Below are positions 36,587-44,101 of a DNA stretch of 64,000 bases, one piece after another. The stretch lies in contig NZ_CP159981.1 of NCBI RefSeq assembly GCF_041380365.1, positions 620,001 to 684,000 of the forward strand. The letters are read 5' to 3'. The notes under the pieces were generated by a model, which worked only from the letters and a program-made list of their open reading frames with translations, ran no database searches and had not been told where the DNA came from. This DNA is from Buchananella sp. 14KM1171 (GTDB lineage: Bacteria > Actinomycetota > Actinomycetes > Actinomycetales > Actinomycetaceae). A program made the translations under genes and the position numbers. How positions within the stretch are numbered: the first letter of the stretch is position 1; every line of letters begins with the position of its first letter.

Positions 36587-36700
36587 CTAGTCCACGTCGA
36601 CCCCGAAGCCAATCGCGACCTTCAAGGTGCCCAGCTCCCGAGCAGGGACAAGCACCTCCGGCTTGGTGCGACGAATGATCGGGGCGAACTCAACAGACAC
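36587..36700 (-). CDS. Possible 37-aa ORF or gene remnant
   Basis: From a GTG at 36700 to a TAG at 36587 the minus strand reads VSVEFAPIIRRTKPEVLVPA and continues to FGVDVD. The amino-acid mix and codon use look protein-like, but no strong ribosome site or family is recognised. It lies upstream of the SRPBCC gene in the same direction within the accessory region, so it may be the truncated end of a lost gene. The rest of the 36504-36815 gap holds a copy of the GGCGGGGCGTCGTC motif near 36771. Confidence 0.3.
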   Translation of the reverse strand: MSVEFAPIIRRTKPEVLVPARELGTLKVAIGFGVDVD

Positions 36701-36815
36701 GGACGCATTCTATTGGGGGCGCAGTAGGGCTGCGCTGGCCGGCAAGGCGCGCGGCGGGGAGGGACGCCAGGCGGGGCGTCGTCTCCTTTAATCGTGGCGG
36801 ACCGCCAGGAGCAGC

Positions 36816-38093
36816 CTATTGTCGGGCGAAACTTGCCTCCCACAGGGCGTTAATAGGCATCGCCCACAAGCGCTCCCCGAAAGGCATGACCTCGCTACCT
36901 GTGTAGAGCACGATCCCGGCGATGAAGCGCTTGCCGGCAAGACCGCGCAACTGTTTGAGTCCCTTGAAGTGCTTTGCGCCAAGAGTGGCCTGTGCTTTAA
37001 CTTCTACGCCGACGATCTCACGAGCACGGTTTTCTAGAACGATGTCAACCTCGTGGTCCCCGTTGCCACTGTCGCGCCAGTGGTTCACCGTGAAGTCCAC
37101 CTCTGACCAGCCCCGCTGCTTAAGCAGTTCCCCTACAACGAATGCCTCGACAAGCCCTCCGGTGAGTGAACTCGAAATGTCATGCTCAAGGCCACGCAGG
37201 TCTACGCCCGCCAGATGGGCAGCAACACCCGGGTCGGCTACATAAACCTTCGGCTTTGCCACCGCCCGTTTGGAAAGGTTGTGCCCCCAGGCAGGAATCC
37301 GATGGATCAGGAACACGTCTTCCAACGCCTGAACGTACGACGGGACACTGCGAGCAGGCAGGTCCAGCGCCTGGCCATACCTCTGATTGACGAACTCCGA
37401 GGCGTTCTCGGCAGCAATCAAACTCATCAACGGTCGCAGCCTGTCATGGAAGCGAATCCCACTGACGTCGCCGACGTCCTTGGAAAGTACCCTCTCTAGG
37501 TAGGCGTCAATCCAACGTCGCCCAGCTCGCGGCTGCATGCCCTGCAACTCGGGATAGCAGCTCGACATTGCCAACTCTAGGTATTCGGCACGGGACAACT
37601 CCTCTGCGTGGAGCGAGGGCCCCAGAGCGGGCAATGCCCAAGCGAACGCAGCGAAGTCCTCCACTCGCCCTCTGAGCTCGCCCTGGCTCAGGCCATGCAA
37701 CCGAATCGTCTGCGCTCGTCCAGCCAAGCTCTCCTGGCTTCCGCTGGCGGTGAGCAGATTCGCCGAGCCTGTGAGGATGAACCTCCCCGCGCTCCGCTTG
37801 CGGTCTACGGACAGCTTGATCGAAAGGAGCAGGTCCGGTGCCCGCTGGGCCTCATCGATAGCGAGCACACCCTCAGGGAACTGATCGACGAAACCTTCCG
37901 GATCAGAAATCGCAGATTCGCGAGCAACCATACTGTCCAGATTCACCAGTCTGTGTTGCTGGTGCTCGAGCAGCATCTGCATCAAGGTGCTCTTTCCAAC
38001 CTGTCTCGCACCACTGATGACCACGACGGGAGCATGCTCGATCACTTCCTGCGCCACAGGAAGCAGATTCCGCTTGATCAAGCCATTTTCCAC
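36816..38093 (-). CDS. AAA ATPase with DUF4143 domain
   Basis: The 425-residue protein has the AAA_14 P-loop SGARQVGKST, Walker B GVLAIDEAQRAPDLLL, sensor FILTGSANLL, then a C-terminal DUF4143 (PD-(D/E)XK-like) domain with EVDIVLENRAREIVGVEVKA, which carries the D...ExK nuclease-like triad. This family is widespread, mobile and poorly understood. The GTG at 38093 opens it; a weak TGGCGG lies upstream. A tandem array of 22-bp repeats sits 18 bp before the start (38111-38176). A decayed second copy of the same family follows at 38255-38790. Confidence 0.87.
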   Translation of the reverse strand: MENGLIKRNLLPVAQEVIEHAPVVVISGARQVGKSTLMQMLLEHQQHRLVNLDSMVARESAISDPEGFVDQFPEGVLAIDEAQRAPDLLLSIKLSVDRKRSAGRFILTGSANLLTASGSQESLAGRAQTIRLHGLSQGELRGRVEDFAAFAWALPALGPSLHAEELSRAEYLELAMSSCYPELQGMQPRAGRRWIDAYLERVLSKDVGDVSGIRFHDRLRPLMSLIAAENASEFVNQRYGQALDLPARSVPSYVQALEDVFLIHRIPAWGHNLSKRAVAKPKVYVADPGVAAHLAGVDLRGLEHDISSSLTGGLVEAFVVGELLKQRGWSEVDFTVNHWRDSGNGDHEVDIVLENRAREIVGVEVKAQATLGAKHFKGLKQLRGLAGKRFIAGIVLYTGSEVMPFGERLWAMPINALWEASFARQ

Positions 38094-38110
38094 ACCGCCA
38101 TGTTAGTACG

Positions 38111-38176
38111 AGTTGCCGTTCTACGACAGTTGACTTGCCGTTCTACGAGGGTCGAGTTGCCGTTCTGCGTGGGTCC
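38111..38176. repeat. Three tandem 22-bp repeats upstream of the DUF4143 ATPase (array C)
   Basis: Units start at 38111, 38133 and 38155; the first two carry TTGCCGTTCTACGA and the third TTGCCGTTCTGCG. They lie directly in front of the leftward ATPase gene, in the position of an operator. The 9-mer GTCGAGTTG at the second/third unit border (38151) also occurs twice in array A. Confidence 0.88.
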
Positions 38177-38254
38177 CGCTCATCTCTCGGGAACGGATGG
38201 ACCACCAGTGGAGTGCACCGAGGCTCACCCCGCCCCGCCTGCCTCCTGCGCCAA

Positions 38255-38790
38255 CTATGGGACGAAGCCCTGATTGCCGACGCTGCGCGCCAATGCAGAG
38301 AGCAGATTCCTTAGCTTCACCGGGTCGCGCCGGCGCCCGATCAAACGGGGCAGATCAGTTTCAACGATCTGATCCACGTACCCCTGGTTGACGACCTGAG
38401 CGGCTTCATCGGCTAGTTCCAGCGAACCCGGCCAGCCACCAACCGCAATCACGCTCGCAAGCTCCGGAACCGGCAAAGCCGCGCCCACGCCCGCAACTTC
38501 CTGGCCAGACATGAGAGACGCAAAAGAAACTGCCCCGAGGAGCGCTCCAGCTCAAAGACCGAAAGCGGGCGCATCCTCAAACGCACAAAACGCCCAGGCC
38601 CGGAATGGCGACGAGGATCGTCGTCCGGAGTGGAGCTTCCCGTCAGAATGAACTGACCCTTTCCCGGGGAACGATTGTCCACCTGGAACCGGACCTCGTT
38701 CCAAAGCTGGGGAGCAAGCTACCACTCGTCCAGCAACTTGCGGAGATTCGATCCAGTAACTTTCGCCAGTTTGATCCCTCAGCTTTCGGA
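38255..38790 (-). pseudogene. Decayed AAA/DUF4143 ATPase
   Basis: Reading leftwards, the protein-like trace runs KLLDEW, then a TAG (38719-38721) where related proteins have Gln, then LAPQLWNEVRF and FILTGSSTPDDDPRRHSGPG. Near 38533, in a run of four C, the frame shifts by one base. It continues MSGQEVAGVGAALPVPEL... and VGGWPGSLELADEAAQVVNQ up to NLLSALARSVG, where similarity ends. The P-loop part and most of DUF4143 are missing. One nonsense codon, one frameshift and two truncations show a dead gene of the same family as 36816-38093, though of a different subtype by sequence. Confidence 0.82.
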
Positions 38791-38956
38791 TAAGGGGTTG
38801 CGGAGGCCGGGATAAGACGCCCGCGTTGGACGGCGACGCGCAGGCCTGCAGGCACACGACGGCTCTGGCGCCCGCCCGCTCTGGCCAACCCGAATCCTGC
38901 ACTGCACATCCGGCACCGTGCATCTCAGACTGGGCGACGGTACGGGCCGGCGGGCG

Positions 38957-39000
38957 ACTCCTCGTTCTGCGAGAGTCGAGTTGCCGTTTCGAAAGCGGCG
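38957..39000. repeat. Two 22-bp repeats upstream of the decayed ATPase
   Basis: Units start at 38957 and 38979, 22 bp apart, with CTCGTTCTGCGAGAGTCG and AGTTGCCGTTTCGA; the GTCGAGTTG 9-mer spans their junction (38975). The array lies about 170 bp upstream of the pseudogene trace, mirroring the array in front of the intact copy. Otherwise 38791-39087 holds no gene I can support. Confidence 0.75.
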
Positions 39001-39087
39001 TGAAAAAGCGGTGGCCTAGAGTGCGACACCCGCGCAGAGTCCGCTATCGAGGCACGACGCCCTTGAGGGCGCCCCCCCTGTTCCGGA

Positions 39088-40305
39088 TCATCCCTGGCGA
39101 AGTCGATCTATGAAGCCGCCGATATCCTCCACCAGGCCAGGGCGAGCTCCCGACAATGGAACTTCGGCGTTGATCGCCTCGGACAGTGCGGCGAGCACCA
39201 CCTCGACAAGCACAGCCGCGTTGGGGATCCCCCACCGCTCACCCTCAGCTATCAGGTCAGAGCCCGTCACCGACTCATGCCGGTACACGCCGTTCACCGC
39301 CAACGCCAGTTCCCCATCGGTGGGCAGGTGAGCCTGAGGGACCATATCGTAGGCGGGAGCCAGCCGACAGGTGCCGTCCGGCGGATGAAGGACTGACACG
39401 TTCTTGGCATGCATATCAAGGTTCCCGACGGCAACCGCCACCACAAGCTGTCTGTATAGGGTCTCCACCATCTGGGTGCCACCCGCACCGCGAAAGGCTC
39501 GAGCCAGACGCTCCAGGGAAACCACCCCACCCTCTCGCTGGTACTTCTGCACGCCGGAAGCCCCCAGCACCTGGTTGCCGTCCTCCTGGTGCACACGACC
39601 TTGAGGGGCCAGCGGGTCGCGGTCGTAACGTTCGATCACCACGGCCGGGATCCCCTCGAATTCCTCGACCCATGTGGCGTAACTAGTCAATCCAACGGCT
39701 CGCGCCAGCCTGGCTCCATATTCCTCGTCGTAGATGAGCGTCGGATAGCGGGCGTGGAAGGGCTTTAGAATATGGGTTGACGGCGCCCCGTCGACCACTC
39801 GACTCCACCCGCCATCATTCCTGCGAGCCAAGACGATCTTGTCCTGGACGCCGGCCAGCGACGTCTTTCCTCCGATGGGTTTGTTCCCTAGCGGCTCCTC
39901 CGATACTGCTGCCAGCATGCGAGCCACACCGCCTTGATCCACGGGCTCATACCGAGGACTCTTGGGCTCGCCGGGCACCTGCGGGTCCCAGATCTGCAAA
40001 GCTCCTGCCACGTCGCGCCCGAACTGGCGGAGCAGGCCAATAACGTCGTGCTCCTGCACACCGCTGATCTGCGCCAGTCGCGTTCGCATCCGCCCCTCGG
40101 GCAGCAGCTCAGCGAAGAAGTTGCGACGGATGGATGCCCGCGAACGAGTCGACCGAACCTGCAGGGGAACGGACAGGGACATCACCGTCGAATCAAGCCC
40201 GAAGCGGGTGGCAGCAGCAGGATCAGGAACCAAGTCGAAGGTGCGCCAGTCTCCGCGCAGCACACCGATCCGCTGACCATAAAGCTCAACGACGAGGTCA
40301 CCCAC
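39088..40305 (-). CDS. hipA: HipA-family serine/threonine kinase toxin
   Basis: The ~405-residue kinase has the HipA N-subdomain-1, the SLAGVQDKIVLAR glycine-rich region, HILKP, and the catalytic GNLDMHAKN (Asp near residue 297) followed by APAYDMVP. All key residues are intact, so it should be active. HipA phosphorylates glutamyl-tRNA synthetase in E. coli, slowing translation and giving persistence; targets vary among family members. The GTG at 40305 overlaps the hipB stop by 8 bp; an ATG at 40338 would overlap by 41 bp. The pair lies in the accessory region next to ssrA. Confidence 0.9.
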   Translation of the reverse strand: MGDLVVELYGQRIGVLRGDWRTFDLVPDPAAATRFGLDSTVMSLSVPLQVRSTRSRASIRRNFFAELLPEGRMRTRLAQISGVQEHDVIGLLRQFGRDVAGALQIWDPQVPGEPKSPRYEPVDQGGVARMLAAVSEEPLGNKPIGGKTSLAGVQDKIVLARRNDGGWSRVVDGAPSTHILKPFHARYPTLIYDEEYGARLARAVGLTSYATWVEEFEGIPAVVIERYDRDPLAPQGRVHQEDGNQVLGASGVQKYQREGGVVSLERLARAFRGAGGTQMVETLYRQLVVAVAVGNLDMHAKNVSVLHPPDGTCRLAPAYDMVPQAHLPTDGELALAVNGVYRHESVTGSDLIAEGERWGIPNAAVLVEVVLAALSEAINAEVPLSGARPGLVEDIGGFIDRLRQG

Positions 40306-40567
40306 GATGGTCAACCTCGCCTTGAACAGCTCCCACATCAGAGGGGACGTTGATGGTAGCAGTCAGCTCCATGCCGGTTGCCTGCATGGCCGCAAACAAA
40401 CGGTCCATGATGATAGACGGCTTGCCAGCCTCCAGCTCCCAGACGTACTTCTGAGTAGTACCCAGCTGGTTTGCCAGCTCGCGCTGCGTCAGCCCAGCCA
40501 CCAAACGAGCCTGCTGCAACATGCGCCCAAGCGACTCCGGCCCCGTGACCTTGCCCTGGTACTGCAT
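40298..40567 (-). CDS. hipB: HipB-like antitoxin, HTH DNA-binding protein
   Basis: The ~89-residue protein has an HTH_3/XRE domain, LGRMLQQARLVAGLTQRELA then LGTTQKYVWELEAGKPS, and a C-terminal strand with TATINV like the HipB dimer strand. It should neutralise HipA and repress the operon. The frame stays open to an ATG at 40690, but a long inverted repeat lies at 40608-40650. I therefore place the start downstream of it: ATG 40567, with GGGGGG just upstream, or ATG 40579. Confidence 0.82.
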   Translation of the reverse strand: MQYQGKVTGPESLGRMLQQARLVAGLTQRELANQLGTTQKYVWELEAGKPSIIMDRLFAAMQATGMELTATINVPSDVGAVQGEVDHRG

Positions 40568-40607
40568 CCAGCCCCCCATCTCGCTGTTGTTAACCACACG
40601 AGGCTTG

Positions 40608-40650
40608 ACGTTGATATTGAAGTCATCGTAGGCGACTTCAATATCGACGT
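40608..40650. promoter_or_regulatory. Inverted-repeat operator of hipBA
   Basis: GATATTGAAGTC (40613-40624) and GACTTCAATATC (40634-40645) form a perfect 12-bp inverted repeat around a 9-bp spacer; the arms extend to 17 bp with one mismatch. It sits 29-41 bp upstream of the proposed hipB starts, where HipB autorepression would act. Confidence 0.72.
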
Positions 40651-40915
40651 CAAAGGACTCGGTGCCCCCGCCACACGTATCGCCCCTCATCCATCAGCGA
40701 CAAGACGGCCAATACCACATCAGTAGCCCGGGCCATATGGGACTAGCGGAGCTCAATGGGCACGTGCCGGACTTGTAATCACAGGTGAGATGCTTCTGCT
40801 GGCTGCGCTAGCCGCAGGGGGAACAGCCGCGATCAAAGGTGGCCTTCTTGCCCGAGCTGCGGCTTGACCAGTACGCCCCGCAAGGAGCTCACGCGGGAGG
40901 CGCAGCCGCGTTGGA

Positions 40916-41039
40916 TGGCACCGAGCGTACAAGCGTGCGGTCGGGGTACATCCGACCGATCGGGGGCGCGGCACCAAGCGGTCGTATGTACCCCAATGCA
41001 GCAAATGCGAGCTTGGGGGCGCGAGGATGGGCTCGGGAT
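40916..41039 (+). repeat. Dispersed palindromic element, copy 3
   Basis: It runs from TGGCACCGAGCGTACAAGCG through the hairpin GGGGTACATCCGACCG / CGGTCGTATGTACCCC to GCGAGCTTGGGGGCGCGAGG and GGCTCGGGAT. It lacks the CCGCCCCTACGGG tail of copies 2 and 4. It lies in the 957 bp gap between hipB and ssrA; 40651-40915 holds no gene I can support. Confidence 0.88.
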
Positions 41040-41142
41040 CGGAGTTAGACCCGAGGATAACGCCCGGGGATTGACCAGCCGCGCCCGAGCCGGGTCCCAG
41101 GAAACGGGAACTCGGCGCCAGGATCCGCTACGACGCTCGGAA

Positions 41143-41312
41143 TGGCACCGAGCGTACAAGCGTGCGGTCGGGGTACATCCGACCGATCGGGGACGCGGCA
41201 CCAAGCGGTCGGATGTACCCCAATGCAGCATTTGCGAGCTTGGGGGGCGGGGATGCTCTCGGGATAGCGCCGGAAGCCCCGCTGGTGTTCAGCCGCCCCT
41301 ACGGGACGACTT
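41143..41312 (+). repeat. Dispersed palindromic element, copy 4 (full length)
   Basis: Same order as copy 2, including AGCCGCCCCTACGGGACGAC. A degraded second tail (GTGTTCAGGCGCCCTGACGG) follows at 41351, so the tail itself seems duplicated. It lies in direct orientation relative to copy 2, 5.5 kb to the left. Confidence 0.88.
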
Positions 41313-41420
41313 TCAACAAGCTGCAATTGCCTCGGGTGAGCGCAGCTTGTGTTCAGGCGCCCTGACGGTCGCCTTTCAACCAACTGCCTAGGCTCGGGAT
41401 AGCGCGCACGCGCTACCCCG

Positions 41421-41484
41421 GTTTGTTTGTGTGTCCTCTCCCCGGCGCGAGCGAGCTCGCCCGGGGCGGTACACACAAACAAAC
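41421..41484. other. 14-bp inverted repeat with nested GC hairpin
   Basis: GTTTGTTTGTGTGT (41421-41434) pairs exactly with ACACACAAACAAAC (41471-41484), enclosing a CCCCGG...CCGGGG hairpin. Its right arm gives the T-rich tail after the ssrA terminator stem on the minus strand. Confidence 0.7.
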
Positions 41485-41512
41485 GAGCGGAGAGCATGAA
41501 TGCTCTCCGCTC
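41485..41512 (-). terminator. ssrA intrinsic terminator
   Basis: GAGCGGAGAGCAT pairs with ATGCTCTCCGCTC around a 2-nt turn; on the minus strand GTTTGTTTGTGTGT follows directly. It lies 12 bp past the tmRNA 3' end. Confidence 0.85.
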
Positions 41513-41524
41513 GCCTGCGTTGTT

Positions 41525-41893
41525 GGTGGAGCTGCGGGGAATCGAACCCCGGTCCGACGGTGCGCGCCCAGGACTTCTCCGGGTGCAGTTCGCTAGCGAG
41601 TTTCTCAGCCCCGGTGTCTCACGCGAACAAGGACACCGACGGGCTCAGTTACCTAAAAGTCCCGCCCGCCCCAGTAACGAGGGCGAGCAGCAGTGGCTCC
41701 CTAGACGACGCCAGGATCCGGGACGGGAGCACGCCCGGACTGACGGACTTCGAGGCTCGCTCAGGCGGCGAGGGCGAAGTCGGTGCGAGTGTTATCGGCA
41801 CCTATTGGTTTACACGGAGCGTTGAAGAGATGACCGTGCATCCTCTACCCGCTTCCCCTGGTACGACAACCGTCGTCGAAACCGATCAGCCCC
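41525..41893 (-). ncRNA. ssrA: tmRNA (transfer-messenger RNA)
   Basis: The minus strand starts GGGGCTGATCGGTTTCGACG at 41893 and ends with a T-arm (GGTTCGATTCCCCGC) and AGCTCCACCA at 41525, so the two ends form the alanine tRNA-like acceptor stem. The tag frame runs from 41799 to the TGA at 41761-41763 and encodes ADNTRTDFALAA, a typical actinobacterial degradation tag. It rescues stalled ribosomes together with SmpB, encoded 190 bp upstream. Its 3' end faces the accessory region, the usual side for integrative elements that use ssrA. Confidence 0.96.
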
Positions 41894-41927
41894 TATGTAG
41901 TTTTTCCCGGCCGGAACCGGGCACTCA

Positions 41928-41933
41928 ATTCTA
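41928..41933 (-). promoter_or_regulatory. Candidate -10 box of ssrA
   Basis: TAGAAT on the minus strand lies about 35 bp upstream of the mature tmRNA 5' end, leaving a short leader for RNase P to remove. No consensus -35 box is seen. Confidence 0.3.
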
Positions 41934-41978
41934 GCTGGCCTCCCGCCGCCCGTCCAGACCAGCCCCTGGCAGTCCCGT

Positions 41979-42053
41979 CATGGACGACGCTCCGCCAGCC
42001 GCCCGGCTGGAATGCCGGTCGCGCGGCCGCGCCACCATGGACGACGCTCCGCC
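41979..42053. repeat. Two copies of CATGGACGACGCTCCGCC, 57 bp apart
   Basis: Exact 18-bp copies start at 41979 and 42036 between ssrA and smpB. They belong to the GGACGACGTTCCGCC motif family seen at other intergenic sites. Confidence 0.8.
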
Positions 42054-42082
42054 GGTCACCCCGCTTGTGACGCCGCCGGCCC

Positions 42083-42589
42083 TCAGCGCTTGCGGAACTG
42101 CGCCATCGCGCGCCGGGCCTCGCGCTCATCCTGCTTCTCCCGCAGCGCCTGGCGCTTGTCCCAGTCCTGCTTACCGCGCGCCAGGGCGATCTCCACCTTC
42201 GCGCGGCCGCCAATGAAGTAGAGCTCTAGTGGCACCACCGTGTAGCCCTTGGCCTGCACGGCCTGGCCGAGCTTGCGGATCTCGTCCTTGTGCAGCAGCA
42301 GCTTGCGCTTGCGGCGCGGGGCGTGGTTGGTCCACGTGCCCTGGGCGTATTCGGAGATGTGGGCGCCCTGCAGCCAGGCCTCTCCCCGGTCGATCTCCAC
42401 CCAGCCGTCCACCAGGGAGGCGCGACCGGCGCGCAGCGCCTTCACCTCGGTGCCGGTCAGGCTCAGGCCCGCCTCGTAGCGGTCCTCGATGTGGTACTCG
42501 TGGGTGGCCTTCTTGTTGCGCGCGATCACCTTCTTGGCCACGGCCTCCGCCTTGGCGCGCTCGGCGGCCGTCATCTTCTTGCTGTTCAC
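42083..42589 (-). CDS. smpB: SsrA-binding protein SmpB
   Basis: The ~168-residue protein has the SmpB barrel motifs: [39 protein letters not shown] and [20 protein letters not shown]. It ends with a basic tail ([20 protein letters not shown]), which acts as a codon-anticodon mimic in the A site. It binds tmRNA (encoded next door) and delivers it to stalled ribosomes. The GTG at 42589 follows AGGAGAAG; translation upstream of it gives a short basic run with no ribosome site. Confidence 0.96.
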   Translation of the reverse strand: MNSKKMTAAERAKAEAVAKKVIARNKKATHEYHIEDRYEAGLSLTGTEVKALRAGRASLVDGWVEIDRGEAWLQGAHISEYAQGTWTNHAPRRKRKLLLHKDEIRKLGQAVQAKGYTVVPLELYFIGGRAKVEIALARGKQDWDKRQALREKQDEREARRAMAQFRKR

Positions 42590-42631
42590 GTCTCTTCTCC
42601 TAAATCGACCTCCCAGCATATAGGCAGGTGC

Positions 42632-42650
42632 CTGCCCGCGAAACGGGCAG
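42632..42650 (-). terminator. Possible terminator after the M23 peptidase gene
   Basis: CTGCCCG pairs with CGGGCAG around CGAAA, inside a wider GGCAGG/CCTGCC inverted repeat, between the M23 gene stop and smpB. There is no clear U-tract. Confidence 0.4.
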
Positions 42651-42754
42651 CCTGCCCAGCTATGGCTTCAAACCGCCTCGTCAACCGGTTCTCCCGGCCG
42701 TGAGATGCGGCTCCCAAACAGAGCTTCCCGCTCCGAACCGACCTTGAGGGCCGC

Positions 42755-44098
42755 CTAGTAGTAACCGAGCGGGTCGGTGGTTGCCCCGTTGCGCCAGATC
42801 TCAAAGTGGAGGTGACAACCGCTGGAGCGGCCGGTGGTGCCGACGTAACCGATCAGGTCACCCCGGTTGACATACTGGCCGCCCCCAACGGTGGAGGACT
42901 CCAGGTGCAGGTAGCCGGAGTTGTAGTTGTTGCCGCCGATATTGCCGTGGTGGATGTAAACCATGTTGCCGCCACCGGCGTCGTAGTAAACGTCGAAGGT
43001 GACTCCGGCCTCGATGGCGTACACGGGCTGGCCGCATGGAGAGCCCAGGTCCACGCCGTCGTGGAACTTCGGGTAGCCCAGGATGGGGTGGATGCGCCAG
43101 CCGTAGCCGGAGGTCACCTCCGGGTTGCCGTCCACCGGGTAGCGGAACAGCCCGCCCCCGCCGTAACCGCCGGAGCCCCCGGACCCGCCGCCCGATCCCC
43201 CGCCGCCGGAGCCGGACGGGGCGGCGTTGTTCTGCGCCGCCGCAGCGGCTGCTGCAGCTGCGGCTTCTTCCGCGTCTAGCTGGGCGATTCGAGCTGCACG
43301 CTGGTCGTACGCCTGATCCATCTCTGCCAGTTGGGCTTCGATGGTGGATTTTTGCCCGTTGAGCTGAGTGGTCAGGGCGGCCTGTTCGGACTGTGCCGTT
43401 TCCACCTCCTGCAGCTTCTGGGCGGCCACGGCCTCCTTGTCCTCGGCGTCGGCCAGGGCGGCCGCCGCCTGTTGTTCTAGGTCTTCCACCTGGCCGCTCA
43501 CCAGTTCTTGGCGGCTTTCACGGCTCTCGTTCTGGGTGACCTCGGCGGACATCGCGTCCACGCTGCGCAGCCGGGAGCGGGTGATCACGTCCGCGGCCAC
43601 GGCTTTGTCAGCGAATTCCTGCGGGGTGGTGGCAGTCAGGGCGATCTCGAGTGGGCTGGTGCTCAGCTCTCCTCGGTAGGCACGCTTGGCCAGGTCGGCC
43701 AGCACGGCACGGTCCTGCTCGATGCGTTCCTGGCCCGCCGCGATCTCTTGGGTGATGGAGTCCTTCTCTGCCCTCGCTTGGGTGAGGCGGTCGGTGAGCT
43801 GCGCGTGGTCGCGCCGGGCGGCCTCGGCCGCGTTTTGGGCGTCCTCTAGTTCCTTGCGCAGGACCGGCAGTTGGGCGTTGAGGTCGCTGAGGCGCACAAT
43901 CGCATCGGCTATCTCTGCGTCGATTCCGCTCAAGGAGTTGCGCAGGGCCGCGCGGTCCTTGTCCGCCTGGTCCTGAGCAGCGGCGAGGTCGTCACGTTCG
44001 TCAGAGACTGCCGGCCATGTGACAGTGAAGAGGGCACCGAGCGCCAGGACCAGCACCGCGATTAGTGCCGCCCACCGCCTAGTTCCCCACGAGCGCAT
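42755..44098 (-). CDS. Coiled-coil M23 (LytM) murein endopeptidase
   Basis: The 447-residue protein has an N-terminal membrane or signal segment (WAALIAVLVLALGALFTV). A long coiled coil follows (about residues 33-285, rich in Q, E, A), then a Gly/Ser linker, then a LytM domain with HDGVDLG and HLHFEI, the zinc ligands of an active enzyme. It cuts peptidoglycan peptide bridges. It is directly downstream of ftsX (3 bp gap), the arrangement in which FtsEX pulls on the coiled coil to release activity during division, as with EnvC or PcsB/RipC partners. Confidence 0.92.
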   Translation of the reverse strand: MRSWGTRRWAALIAVLVLALGALFTVTWPAVSDERDDLAAAQDQADKDRAALRNSLSGIDAEIADAIVRLSDLNAQLPVLRKELEDAQNAAEAARRDHAQLTDRLTQARAEKDSITQEIAAGQERIEQDRAVLADLAKRAYRGELSTSPLEIALTATTPQEFADKAVAADVITRSRLRSVDAMSAEVTQNESRESRQELVSGQVEDLEQQAAAALADAEDKEAVAAQKLQEVETAQSEQAALTTQLNGQKSTIEAQLAEMDQAYDQRAARIAQLDAEEAAAAAAAAAAQNNAAPSGSGGGGSGGGSGGSGGYGGGGLFRYPVDGNPEVTSGYGWRIHPILGYPKFHDGVDLGSPCGQPVYAIEAGVTFDVYYDAGGGNMVYIHHGNIGGNNYNSGYLHLESSTVGGGQYVNRGDLIGYVGTTGRSSGCHLHFEIWRNGATTDPLGYY

Positions 44099-44101
44099 GG
44101 C

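Noticed and set aside
38111-38176. CRISPR-like array
   Set aside because: Units of 22 bp are contiguous with no spacers; better described as tandem operator-like repeats.
41045-41497. A 150-codon frame between hipB and ssrA
   Set aside because: It runs through two copies of the palindromic element and the ssrA terminator and has no protein-like features.
41525-41540. Duplicated ssrA 3' end (att site) at the left edge of the island
   Set aside because: I looked for the GGTGGAGCTGCGGGG sequence near 35.6-36.0 kb and did not find a convincing second copy, so no att pair is claimed.
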